In this document: one piece after another, positions 14,978 through 22,470 of the stretch | Layout: each line of letters starts with the position of its first letter | Position numbering within the stretch: the first letter of the stretch is position 1 | Assembly (NCBI GenBank): GCA_021783235.1 | Contig: JAJXUD010000031.1 | Span: 1 to 48,383 of the forward strand | DNA: 48,383 bases | Direction of reading: 5' to 3' | Origin: Myxococcales bacterium | GTDB taxonomy: Bacteria > Myxococcota > Myxococcia > Myxococcales > JAKAPL01 | Position numbers and translations under genes: made by a program | The notes under the pieces: model-generated | The model's input: the letters and a program-made list of their open reading frames with translations, nothing else | Told to the model about the DNA's origin: nothing | Database searches by the model: none

Positions 14978-16585
14978 GTGGCCTCTCCCTCGCCAGCGGC
15001 GAACGACGCCCAGATCGTCGATCGGCTGGTGGCCGCGACGGCGCAGCGGCAGCTCTACCGGATCCGCGGGCGAGACGGCGGTTCGCAGGCGCTGCTCCTC
15101 TTGCCGCGCGCCTTCGCCTCCGCTCCGGGCTGGGCGGAGCGGCTCAGCGCGCTCGCGCTACAGGGCGGAGGGCTGCGGCCTGGCGGGGCGATCCCCTTCA
15201 CGCGGGCGGGAGCGGTCGCGGACGCCGCGGCGCTGTCGCGGCCCTGGCTCGACGGCATCGGGGCGCGAACCTTCGCGAAATCGAAGGTCGACGGGCTGCC
15301 GCCGCTGCTCGTCGTGCTCGCGCTCGTCGACGCCGCCACCGCGCTCGCCGAGCTCCACGCGGCCGGCCTCCGCCACGGTGGGGTCGCGCCCGAGAGCGCC
15401 ATCCTCGGGAGCGACGGGCGGCTCGTGCTCGTCGACATCGGGCTCTGGCCGGCGCTCACCGGCAAGCCGGGGAGCGAGGCGCAGGACATTCGCGACTTCG
15501 GCCGCATGGCCTATCGCTGGCTCGCGGGCCGCGACGTGCCCGGCGACCGGGACGAGCCGCCGCCCGCGGATCTGCCGCCGCCGTCGCGGCTCGACCGGCG
15601 CGTGCCGGCGCAGGTCGATCCCCTCGTCCTCCGGGCGCTTCGGGCGGGGGGCAGCCGCGGGCTCGCGCGAAGCGGCGAGCTCGTGCAGGGGCTGCGGCAG
15701 GTGCTGCGCGCGGCGGGGGCCGCCGTCTCCCCGGCAGACATCGTCAGCTGGGCGCAGAAGCACCCGTCGGAGGTCGCGCCATCGGCCGGCGTCTCTGCCT
15801 TGCTCTCGCCCGGTCAGGCCGTCGTCTGGGGCCCCCTCGTCGAGAAGGCGGCCTCCGGGACGCCGGAGCTCCCGTTCGACGGCGAGCCCGACACGGTGCG
15901 CGACGTCCCCGTGATCCCCATCGCGCCGTCGCTACGGCCGCCGCGGCTGGAGCCCTTCCGGAGCGCGGTCGAGGCGCCGGCCCCCTCGGAGCCGTCGCGG
16001 CCGTCGCTCGCGGGCGCGACCCACGTCTCCCACACCTCGGCCTCGGTGGTCGCCGAGCGGCGCCGCGATCGCTGGCGGCGCTTCGGCGGTCTCTTCCTCG
16101 CGCTCGCCGCCGCCGGCGGCGCGCTGGCCGTCTACGCGACGGTCTCGGGGCGCCCGCGGCGAGGGATGCACGAGGCGGCGCCGAGCCCGGCCGCGCTCCT
16201 CGAGCCGCCCGCGCCGGCGAGGATCGCGCCGCCCCCGACTCCGCCGCCCCCGCAGTACCAGCCACCTCCCTTGCCGGTGTACGACGAGCACGCGCCGCCC
16301 CCGCGGCCGAAGCCGAGCGCGGCCGAGAAGCGGGCCGGGCGGGAGCGGGCCGAGCGGCGCGCCTTCGGCCGCGGGGCCTTCCTCTCGGTCGAGGCCAGTC
16401 GCGTGGCGCGCGTCGTGCTGGACGGCCACGACACCCACCGGTTGACGCCGCTGCGCCGCTTGCCGATCGCGCCCGGACCCCACCGGCTGCGGCTCGTCGG
16501 CGCGCTGGGCCACGGCAGCGCCGAGTTTCGTTTCGTCGCCCGCAAGGGGCGCGAGGTCTACCGCTATGGAAACCTCGCAGAGTGA
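14978..16585 (+). CDS. Kinase-like (probable pseudokinase) membrane protein with PEGA-type tail
   Basis: The 535-residue N-terminal half follows the layout of Hanks-type Ser/Thr kinases but lacks catalytic residues. Where HRDLKPEN is expected it has LRHGGVAPESAIL (around 131-143), and DFG is replaced by DIG at 153-155; no glycine loop or clear VAVK is seen. The helix ALVDAATALAELHAAG before the catalytic-loop position supports the kinase fold. A transmembrane helix follows near 369-388 (LFLALAAAGGALAVYA). Then comes a Pro-rich stretch and a C-terminal PEGA-like beta domain (LSVEASRVARVVLDGHDTH to the end). The likely role is a non-catalytic scaffold or receptor. Start GTG 14978 has a weak ribosome site. 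The 3' end overlaps the response regulator gene by 20 bp, which suggests translational coupling. Confidence 0.7.
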   Translation: MASPSPAANDAQIVDRLVAATAQRQLYRIRGRDGGSQALLLLPRAFASAPGWAERLSALALQGGGLRPGGAIPFTRAGAVADAAALSRPWLDGIGARTFAKSKVDGLPPLLVVLALVDAATALAELHAAGLRHGGVAPESAILGSDGRLVLVDIGLWPALTGKPGSEAQDIRDFGRMAYRWLAGRDVPGDRDEPPPADLPPPSRLDRRVPAQVDPLVLRALRAGGSRGLARSGELVQGLRQVLRAAGAAVSPADIVSWAQKHPSEVAPSAGVSALLSPGQAVVWGPLVEKAASGTPELPFDGEPDTVRDVPVIPIAPSLRPPRLEPFRSAVEAPAPSEPSRPSLAGATHVSHTSASVVAERRRDRWRRFGGLFLALAAAGGALAVYATVSGRPRRGMHEAAPSPAALLEPPAPARIAPPPTPPPPQYQPPPLPVYDEHAPPPRPKPSAAEKRAGRERAERRAFGRGAFLSVEASRVARVVLDGHDTHRLTPLRRLPIAPGPHRLRLVGALGHGSAEFRFVARKGREVYRYGNLAE

Positions 16586-17228
16586 GATCGAGGTCGCGCT
16601 GGTCGAGGACCAGCCGCCCTTGCTCAAGAACCTCGTCAAGCTGCTCTCCGCCTTTCCCGAGCTGCACGTGCAGGCCACTTACGCGACCGGCGAGGAGGCC
16701 GCGCGCGGGCTCGTCGAGCGGCCCCCCGAGGTGGTCTTGCTCGACCTCGAGCTGCCCGGGATGGACGGCATCGGCGTCATCCGCGAGGTCAAGCCGAAGC
16801 GGCCCGAGATCGCCATTCTCGTGCTCACCACCTTCGACGACGAGGCCAAGGTCTACGAGGCCGTGACCGCCGGTGCCTCGGGCTACCTCGTCAAGCGCGT
16901 CGCCATCGAGCGGATCGTCGCGGCGATCCGCGAGGTCAGGGAGGGTGGCTGCGTCATCGAGTCGGCGATCGGCCGCCGCTTCTGGAACTACTTCCAGAGT
17001 CTCGGCCGGCCCGCGGCGGCGGTCGACCCGTTCGGCCTCTCCTCCGCCGAGCGCCAGGTGCTCCAGTTCGTCGCGAAGGGGCTCTCGAACGCCGAGGTCG
17101 GGCGCGCCCTGCAGATCGAGCGGCGCACCGTCCGCACCCACCTCCTGCACATCTACGAGAAGATGGGCGTCCACTCCCACGTCGAGGCGGTGGTCAAGGC
17201 GCTGCAGGCGGGCCTCGTCGAGCCCTGA
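16566..17228 (+). CDS. NarL/FixJ-type response regulator (REC-LuxR HTH)
   Basis: The 220-residue two-domain regulator has a receiver domain (about 8-128) with an intact phosphorylation site: acidic pair Glu14-Asp15, acceptor Asp60 in VVLLDLELPG, Thr88/89 and Lys110. It is followed by a LuxR-type helix-turn-helix (about 155-216: LSSAERQVLQFVAKGLSNAE, then IERRTVRTHLLHIYEKMG). It should bind DNA as a phosphorylation-controlled dimer. No histidine kinase gene is in this window, so it is an orphan regulator. Its start lies inside the end of the kinase-like membrane gene, in a different frame, which makes that protein its most likely partner by context. Confidence 0.92.
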   Translation: METSQSEIEVALVEDQPPLLKNLVKLLSAFPELHVQATYATGEEAARGLVERPPEVVLLDLELPGMDGIGVIREVKPKRPEIAILVLTTFDDEAKVYEAVTAGASGYLVKRVAIERIVAAIREVREGGCVIESAIGRRFWNYFQSLGRPAAAVDPFGLSSAERQVLQFVAKGLSNAEVGRALQIERRTVRTHLLHIYEKMGVHSHVEAVVKALQAGLVEP

Positions 17229-17254
17229 GAGCGTCGCCCGCTGCGGAGGGGACC

Positions 17255-17270
17255 CTGACGTGCCTGTCAG
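17255..17270. promoter_or_regulatory. Inverted repeat, candidate activator site upstream of sigma54 promoter
   Basis: CTGAC-N6-GTCAG, two perfect 5-bp arms, centred about 72 bp upstream of the -24 GG of the sigma54-type promoter. Dyads in this position commonly serve as enhancer sites for sigma54 activators. The identity of the binder is inference; the adjacent sigma54 activator gene is the obvious candidate. Confidence 0.35.
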
Positions 17271-17333
17271 ACCGAGGCCCGCGGGCGGCGTCAGTGATCT
17301 CGCCAACTGCGCGGAATCCCGAGCCGTGAACGC

Positions 17334-17349
17334 TGGCATGGCCGCTGCG
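17334..17349 (+). promoter_or_regulatory. Sigma54-type promoter (-24/-12)
   Basis: TGGCATGGCCGCTGCG matches the sigma54 consensus TGGCACG-N4-TTGC. The invariant GG and GC are at the correct spacing (GG 17335-17336, GC 17347-17348) and two positions differ. It lies 45 bp before the ATG of the zinc-ribbon gene, which would leave a leader of about 30 nt. The nearest downstream gene on the other strand encodes a sigma54-dependent activator, which strengthens the assignment. Confidence 0.6.
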
Positions 17350-17392
17350 TCACAGGAACGTGGAAGGACCCCACGAGAAGACGAGGTCGGCC

Positions 17393-17689
17393 ATGCGCGA
17401 GCCCGTTCACTGCCACTTCTGCCGCGGCGAGGTTGAGTTCCCCGCCGCCGTCTGCCCCCACTGCGGCGGCCCGATCGTCGAGGGCGGCGCCGAGCCCGTG
17501 ATCGGGCGCGGGCCGAGCCACGCCCAGAACGACGACGGCCTCGAGATCTCCTTCGACGACGAGGCGGGCGAGGGCTTCGAGATCCTGCCCGTCGGCGTGG
17601 ACGACGGCACGCTGTTCGATCGGCCGGCTCCCCGCGCCGATCCCGCCGGGAAGCCGCGGCCGCCGCCGCTCAAGATCGGCCGGGCGTGA
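17393..17689 (+). CDS. Small zinc-ribbon protein
   Basis: The 98-residue protein opens with two CxxC knuckles, CHFC (Cys7, Cys10) and CPHC (Cys21, Cys24), a classic zinc ribbon. A long acidic segment follows (DDGLEISFDDEAGEGFEI) and then a Pro-rich basic tail (KPRPPPLKIGRA). ATG 17393 is preferred because of the gagg ribosome site; a GTG at 17360 in the same frame would fall at the predicted transcription start. It is probably transcribed from the sigma54-type promoter upstream. Its stop is 7 bp from the end of the convergent sigma54 activator gene. The function is unknown; the shape suggests a protein- or nucleic-acid-binding adaptor. Confidence 0.75.
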   Translation: MREPVHCHFCRGEVEFPAAVCPHCGGPIVEGGAEPVIGRGPSHAQNDDGLEISFDDEAGEGFEILPVGVDDGTLFDRPAPRADPAGKPRPPPLKIGRA

Positions 17690-17696
17690 CGGACTC

Positions 17697-19268
17697 TCAG
17701 TCCAGCTTGTACTTCTGGATCTTGTAGAGCAGGTTCGAGCGCGAGATGCCGAGCTCGCGGGCGAGGCGCGAGCGGTTGTTGCGGGTCCGCTCGAGCCCCT
17801 GCGCGATCACGTCGCGCTCGACCGCCTCGAGGGCCGAGCGGAGCCGCCCCGCCTTCGAGCCGATCTCCTCGCGATCCGGCCCCTCGTCCTGCGGCCGGAA
17901 GCGCGAGGAGAGGAGGTCCGGGGTGAGGACCGCGTGGTCGGTGCCGAGCACCAGCATCCGCTCCATCTCATTCTGCAGCTCCCGCACGTTGCCAGGCCAG
18001 TCGTGTTGCACGAGCGCGCCGAGCGTCTCGGCCGAGAGCTGCTTCGGCGGCACGCCCCGCGCGAGCGAGAGCTTCCGGAGGAAGTGCTCGGCGAGGAGCG
18101 GAACGTCCTCGCGCCGCTCGCGCAAGGGCGGGACGCGGACGCGGATGACGTTGATCCGGTAGTAGAGATCCTGTCGGAACTGGCCCGAGGACGTCATCGC
18201 CTTCAGGTCCTTGTGGGTGGCGGCGATGATGCGCACGTCGACCTGGCGCGGCTCGGTGCCGCCGACCGGCGTGAAGATGCCCTCCTGGAGCACCCGCAGG
18301 AGCTTGACCTGGAGCGCCGGGCTCATGTCCCCGATCTCGTCGAGGAAGAAGGTCCCGCCGTCGGCGATCTCGAAGAGCCCCTTTTTGTCCTGAATGGCGC
18401 CGGTGAACGACCCGCGCAGGTGGCCGAAGAGCGCGCTCTCGAGCAGCTCGTCGTTGAAGGCAGAGCAGTTCTGGACGACGAACGCCTTCTGGGCGCGCGG
18501 GCCGTTCGCATGGATGGCGCGCGCGACCAGCTCCTTGCCGGTCCCGGACTCGCCTTCGATGAGGACCGTGGCGTCCGAGGGGCAGACCTTCTCGAGCAGA
18601 CGCACGAGCTCCGCCATCGGCTCGCTCGTGCCGACGAGCTCTCCGAAGCGCTGTGCCCCGCGCCGCGGTTGCGACGCGAGCGTCACCTCGCCCACCGCGA
18701 GCTCGAGCAGATCGGAGAGACGCGTCTCGTCCGTGGGCGAGAGGACGGGGAGCTTCTCGATCGCGCGATCGAGGTTCGTCGAGACCGCCCCCAAGGTCAC
18801 CTCGGCGAGCTTGAGCTTGAGCGTCTCGGCGTCGGCGCCGGTGGGCTGGCGGCGGGCATAGCCCTCGACGAAGACGGTGCCGCAGCCCTCGCCGTCGATC
18901 GAGATCGGCGCGCCGAGCACCTCGAAGCCGAGGTGGCAGTCGTGGCAGGCGGGGCTGCGAAGCTTGCCCTGGCCGGCGGCCTTCTCGGAGAGGACCCTGA
19001 CCGACTGCGAGCAGCGGCTGTAGCCCTCCTTGGCGAAGAGGGAGAGCCGGCAGAAGTCGTTCTGCGGCGGGACGATGGTCTCCTCCGTGCGGCCCACGAC
19101 GCGGCCCGTTGGGTCGGCGAAGGAGAGCTCGAGGCCGAACCACTTGCGGATGACGTCCTTCAAGAGGACGAGCGAGTGCAGCCTCTGGAGTCGTTCGAAG
19201 TCGAGCACGTCGGGCGATGGTAGCACGCGGCTCGCCGGGATCGTGGAGGCATGGAGTCGCCTGGCCAT
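17697..19268 (-). CDS. Sigma54-dependent transcriptional activator with PocR sensor domain
   Basis: The 523-residue enhancer-binding protein has three domains. The N-terminal PocR-type sensor (about 25-175) carries four clustered Cys (73, 86, 108, 111; the last two as CHDC). The AAA+ domain has Walker A GESGTGKE at 239-246, a GAFTGA loop in the variant form GSFTGA at 286-291, and Walker B TFFLDEIGD near 306-314. The C-terminus is a Fis-type helix-turn-helix (SRLARELGISRSNLLYKIQK). It should remodel sigma54-RNA polymerase at -24/-12 promoters. ATG 19268 has a GAGGA site, but GTG 19226 or 19208 are alternatives that would avoid overlap with the divergent kinase start. PocR domains bind small ligands; here the Cys set also allows metal or redox sensing (inference). 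Confidence 0.9.
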   Translation of the reverse strand: MARRLHASTIPASRVLPSPDVLDFERLQRLHSLVLLKDVIRKWFGLELSFADPTGRVVGRTEETIVPPQNDFCRLSLFAKEGYSRCSQSVRVLSEKAAGQGKLRSPACHDCHLGFEVLGAPISIDGEGCGTVFVEGYARRQPTGADAETLKLKLAEVTLGAVSTNLDRAIEKLPVLSPTDETRLSDLLELAVGEVTLASQPRRGAQRFGELVGTSEPMAELVRLLEKVCPSDATVLIEGESGTGKELVARAIHANGPRAQKAFVVQNCSAFNDELLESALFGHLRGSFTGAIQDKKGLFEIADGGTFFLDEIGDMSPALQVKLLRVLQEGIFTPVGGTEPRQVDVRIIAATHKDLKAMTSSGQFRQDLYYRINVIRVRVPPLRERREDVPLLAEHFLRKLSLARGVPPKQLSAETLGALVQHDWPGNVRELQNEMERMLVLGTDHAVLTPDLLSSRFRPQDEGPDREEIGSKAGRLRSALEAVERDVIAQGLERTRNNRSRLARELGISRSNLLYKIQKYKLD

Positions 19269-19289
19269 GCTAGAGTTTCCTCGTCCCGA

Positions 19290-20579
19290 ATGAGGCCCAC
19301 TCTCCCCAGTCCCCCGCCTGCGGAGCTTCCGGGGATCGGCACGCTCCTCGGCCCCTATCGCCTCGTCGATCGGATCGGCGCCGGCGGGATGGGCGAGGTC
19401 TTCCTCGCCGAGCACCAGCAGCTCGGCCGCAAGGTGGCGGTGAAGTTCCTCCGGCCGGAGTACGCCCGGCGGCCCGACCTCGTGCGCCGCTTCTTCCAGG
19501 AGGCCCGCGTCGTCAACCAGATCGACCACGAGAACATCGTCCAGATCTTCGACTTCGTCGAAGGCCCGCTCGACCTCTGCTACCTCGTGATGGAGTTCCT
19601 CGTCGGCGGGGACCTGGCGAAGCTCCGGGAGGAGGGGCCCTTCGCGGTCGGCCGCGCCGTGGCCGTCGCCTCGCAGGTGGCCGATGCGCTCGGGGCGAGC
19701 CATCGACGCAAGGTGATCCACCGCGACCTGAAGCCCGAGAACGTCTTCATCGTGCGGCGTCCGGGGAGAGGCGAGGTGGTGAAGCTCCTCGACTTCGGGC
19801 TCGCGAAGCTCTCGGAGAGCATGGCGGGGGAGGGGGCGATGAGCCAGCCAGGCCTCGTCGTCGGGACCCCCGACTTCATGGCGCCCGAGCAGGCCGCTGG
19901 CAAGACGGTGGACGGGCGCGCCGACATCTACGCGCTCGGGCTCTTGCTCTACTGGATGCTCTGCGACGACGTGCCCCACCGGGGGGGCACGCCCACCGAG
20001 ACCCTGATCCAGCGCGCCACCCGGCCGCCGCCGCCGTGCCCCGAGCGGACGAGCTCGGGGGAGCTCGTTCCGGCGCCGCTCGGCGAGCTGATCGACCGCT
20101 GCCTCGCGCGCGAGCCCGCCGATCGGCCCGCGAAGATGGAGGAGGTGGCGCGAGTCCTGGCCGAGCTTGCCGGCTCGGTCTCGGCGCGCCCGCGGGCTCG
20201 CCGGCTGCCGTGGGCCGTGGCCGGCTTGGTCGCCGCGGCGGCGCTCGCGGTCGTGGCGGCCAGCAGGTGGCGACCGGTCCGCAGCGGCGCCCCCATCCCT
20301 GCCGGCTCGCCTTCGGGCGCCGCCGTCCCGGCAGTTCGGGCCCCGGCGAGCGCGCCCCCCCCGAGGGTGTCCCCGCCCGCGGCGGTGGGCGCGCTCCCTG
20401 CGTTTCAAGCGACGGCCCCGCTGCAAGTCGTCCCAGCCCCGAAACCGAAGCCGAAGCCGAGCCGCGCCGCCGCCTCGGCTCGCCCGCGGCGTCGCGCCGT
20501 GCACGCGCCCCAGCCGTTGCGGGGGCCGTCGGCCTCGCCCGACGCGCCGAACCCCGACGCCCTCCTGCTCCCCCAATGA
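19290..20579 (+). CDS. Transmembrane Ser/Thr protein kinase (Hanks type)
   Basis: Complete eukaryotic-type kinase, 429 residues from ATG 19290. Conserved elements: glycine loop GAGGMGEV (30-37), VAVK Lys52, HRDLKPEN (144-151), DFG (168-170) and APE (198-200) with a GTPDFM activation segment, so it should be active. A single transmembrane helix near 307-327 (AVAGLVAAAALAVVAAS) is followed by an Ala/Pro-rich extracytoplasmic tail with KPKPKP. An upstream in-frame ATG at 19251 has a better ribosome site (gtggagg) but overlaps the divergent activator start. It is the first gene of a four-gene chain; its stop overlaps the next start (ATGA at 20576-20579). Confidence 0.93.
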   Translation: MRPTLPSPPPAELPGIGTLLGPYRLVDRIGAGGMGEVFLAEHQQLGRKVAVKFLRPEYARRPDLVRRFFQEARVVNQIDHENIVQIFDFVEGPLDLCYLVMEFLVGGDLAKLREEGPFAVGRAVAVASQVADALGASHRRKVIHRDLKPENVFIVRRPGRGEVVKLLDFGLAKLSESMAGEGAMSQPGLVVGTPDFMAPEQAAGKTVDGRADIYALGLLLYWMLCDDVPHRGGTPTETLIQRATRPPPPCPERTSSGELVPAPLGELIDRCLAREPADRPAKMEEVARVLAELAGSVSARPRARRLPWAVAGLVAAAALAVVAASRWRPVRSGAPIPAGSPSGAAVPAVRAPASAPPPRVSPPAAVGALPAFQATAPLQVVPAPKPKPKPSRAAASARPRRRAVHAPQPLRGPSASPDAPNPDALLLPQ

Positions 20580-21226
20580 GCCTCCTCGTCGCCCTCCTCC
20601 TCGCCGCGGGTCCCCAGGATCACGAGCGGGCGCACGCGCTCATCCGGGAGGCGACCCTCGACTACAAGGCGGGCGACTTCGATGGCGCGCTCTCGGTCTT
20701 CACGAGCGCCTACAAGCTCGAGCCCGCGCCCGAGCTGCTCTTCGACCTCGGCCAGTGCCATCGTGCGCTGCAGCATTGGGAGCGCGCCGCCTTCTTCTAC
20801 CGGGGCTATCTGGACGAGCGCTGCCGCGACAGCTCGTGCCCGGAGGTGCAAGCGCTGCTCGCGGACGTGACGGCGCGGGCCCGGCCGACGAAGGAGGAGG
20901 CGCGAGTCGAGCAGCGGGCGCCGCTGGAGCTTCCCGCCCCGCTGCCCGCGACCACCATCCTCGTGATGGCGCCGCCGGAGTCGCCGCGGCCGGTCCACCA
21001 CCCGCGCAGGGCGTTCTGGTGGCTCGGTGGGGGTGCGCTGGTGGCGGGCGCGGCCTGGGGGATCGCCGGCGGAGAGGTGCTGGCCTTGCGGGGCCAGGAC
21101 GCGGCCATCGGCCGGCCGCTGAACCAGGGACCCGAGTCCGCGACCCTCTCCGGCTGGGCGATCGCCTCGGACACGGCGATGGCGCTGACCCTGGGCCTGC
21201 TCGTCGCCTCGGTGATCGGGTGGTGA
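20576..21226 (+). CDS. TPR-like membrane protein
   Basis: The 216-residue protein starts at an ATGA overlap with the kinase stop. A short hydrophobic N-terminus (MSLLVALLLAAG) looks like a signal peptide. Residues about 15-100 form TPR-like helices (YKAGDFDGALSVFTSAYKLE, then LFDLGQCHRALQHWERAAFF), as found in many myxobacterial kinase-linked proteins. The C-terminal part has two hydrophobic helices (WWLGGGALVAGAAWGIAGG and AMALTLGLLVASVIGW). It probably anchors a periplasmic TPR domain to the inner membrane. The last codons overlap the next gene (GTGA, 21223-21226). Confidence 0.75.
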   Translation: MSLLVALLLAAGPQDHERAHALIREATLDYKAGDFDGALSVFTSAYKLEPAPELLFDLGQCHRALQHWERAAFFYRGYLDERCRDSSCPEVQALLADVTARARPTKEEARVEQRAPLELPAPLPATTILVMAPPESPRPVHHPRRAFWWLGGGALVAGAAWGIAGGEVLALRGQDAAIGRPLNQGPESATLSGWAIASDTAMALTLGLLVASVIGW

Positions 21227-22470
21227 GGTGTGCCTTCGCCTGCGCGCTCGTCGGCCTCGGCGGCTGCACGCTCTTCGATCCGATCGGCCTCGAGTGCGTC
21301 TCGGACACGAACTGCTCCCCGAACGGCACCTGCGTCGCGTACCGCTGCGTCTACCCGGGGGGCGGCCCCGACGCGGGCCCGACGATCCCCGACGCCGGAA
21401 GCTGGCGCGTCACCATCCTCGCGGGCGCTCCCGACGGCGGCGCCGGGTTCGCGGACGGCGTGGGGACAGCGGCGAGCTTCTTCGGCCCCTCCGCCGTGGC
21501 GCTCGACCCCACGGGGCGGCGGCTCTACGTGGCCGACACCGGGAACGCCGCCGTCCGGGTCATCGACCTGGGGACCAAGGCGGTCACGACGCTCTCCACG
21601 GGCGGATTCACGCTCGATTCCCCGCTCGGAGTCGCGATCGACGATCAAGGGACCCTCTACGTCTCCGACGAGCAGCGCGCGTGCGTGGTCCTGTTCTCCC
21701 CGGGCGGCGCGTTCCAGGAGGTCGCCGGCAGCTGCGATGGGACGATCCTCTCCTGCCAGGACACGAACGAGCACTATCCGAGCGACCAGACGGCCGCGAC
21801 GCTGAACGCGCCTTCGGGAATCGCCGCCTGGGCAGGAGGGCTGCTCGTCGCCGACGAGGGCAACTCGCTCGTCCGGTATGCCTCTCCGTACAGCGGCAGC
21901 CCGCCCGCCGAGACATGGCTCGTGGGCACGTTCGCGGGCATCCTCGGCACCATCGGAAGCACCGGCCAGGCCTGTGGGGGCGTCGTCAATTTCGACTGCG
22001 GCCAGAGCGTGACTGGCGCCGGCTCGCTCGAGAGCCCGGTCGCGGTCGCCGCGGTCGGCGGGAGCGACGGTGGAACGTCCGAGATCTTCATCGCGGAAGG
22101 CTGCGGGATTCACGCGGCGTTGGTCAACGGAACGGCCTGCCAGCTCTCGCCCTACGCCGGAGGGCCCTGCTCGGTGATCCGTGGCGAGGCGTCGCTGCTC
22201 TCCGGGCCGAAGGGACTTGCTGCCTCCGTGCAGCCCGGCGGCATCGTCCTCTACGTCTCCGACACGGACGACCACCGGATCGTCGCCTTTCCAGCCGCCG
22301 GGAGCGCGCCGGTACCGGTGGCCGGCAACGGCCTCGCCGGCCTGCTGCCAGGGCGGGGCGATCAGGCCGAGCTGAGCAAGCCCTGGGGGATTGCGGTCGC
22401 CTCCTCTGGAACGACGCTCTACGCCGCGGATCACGACGGAAACCTGGTCTGGGAGATCGACGCACAATGA
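21223..22470 (+). CDS. NHL-repeat lipoprotein 1
   Basis: The 415-residue lipoprotein starts at GTG 21223, overlapping the TPR gene stop. The signal peptide ends in lipobox GLGGC (Cys15). A short Cys-containing segment (CVSDTNCSPNGTC) precedes a beta-propeller of NHL-type blades, recognisable from repeats such as GPSAVALDPTGRRLYVADTG, SPLGVAIDDQGTLYVSDEQ, APSGIAAWAGGLLVADEGN, SGPKGLAAS and SKPWGIAVASSGTTLYAADH. NHL propellers usually mediate protein or ligand binding. A homologous gene follows directly (ATGA overlap), which points to tandem duplication. Extracytoplasmic location is inferred. Confidence 0.85.
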   Translation: MRCAFACALVGLGGCTLFDPIGLECVSDTNCSPNGTCVAYRCVYPGGGPDAGPTIPDAGSWRVTILAGAPDGGAGFADGVGTAASFFGPSAVALDPTGRRLYVADTGNAAVRVIDLGTKAVTTLSTGGFTLDSPLGVAIDDQGTLYVSDEQRACVVLFSPGGAFQEVAGSCDGTILSCQDTNEHYPSDQTAATLNAPSGIAAWAGGLLVADEGNSLVRYASPYSGSPPAETWLVGTFAGILGTIGSTGQACGGVVNFDCGQSVTGAGSLESPVAVAAVGGSDGGTSEIFIAEGCGIHAALVNGTACQLSPYAGGPCSVIRGEASLLSGPKGLAASVQPGGIVLYVSDTDDHRIVAFPAAGSAPVPVAGNGLAGLLPGRGDQAELSKPWGIAVASSGTTLYAADHDGNLVWEIDAQ

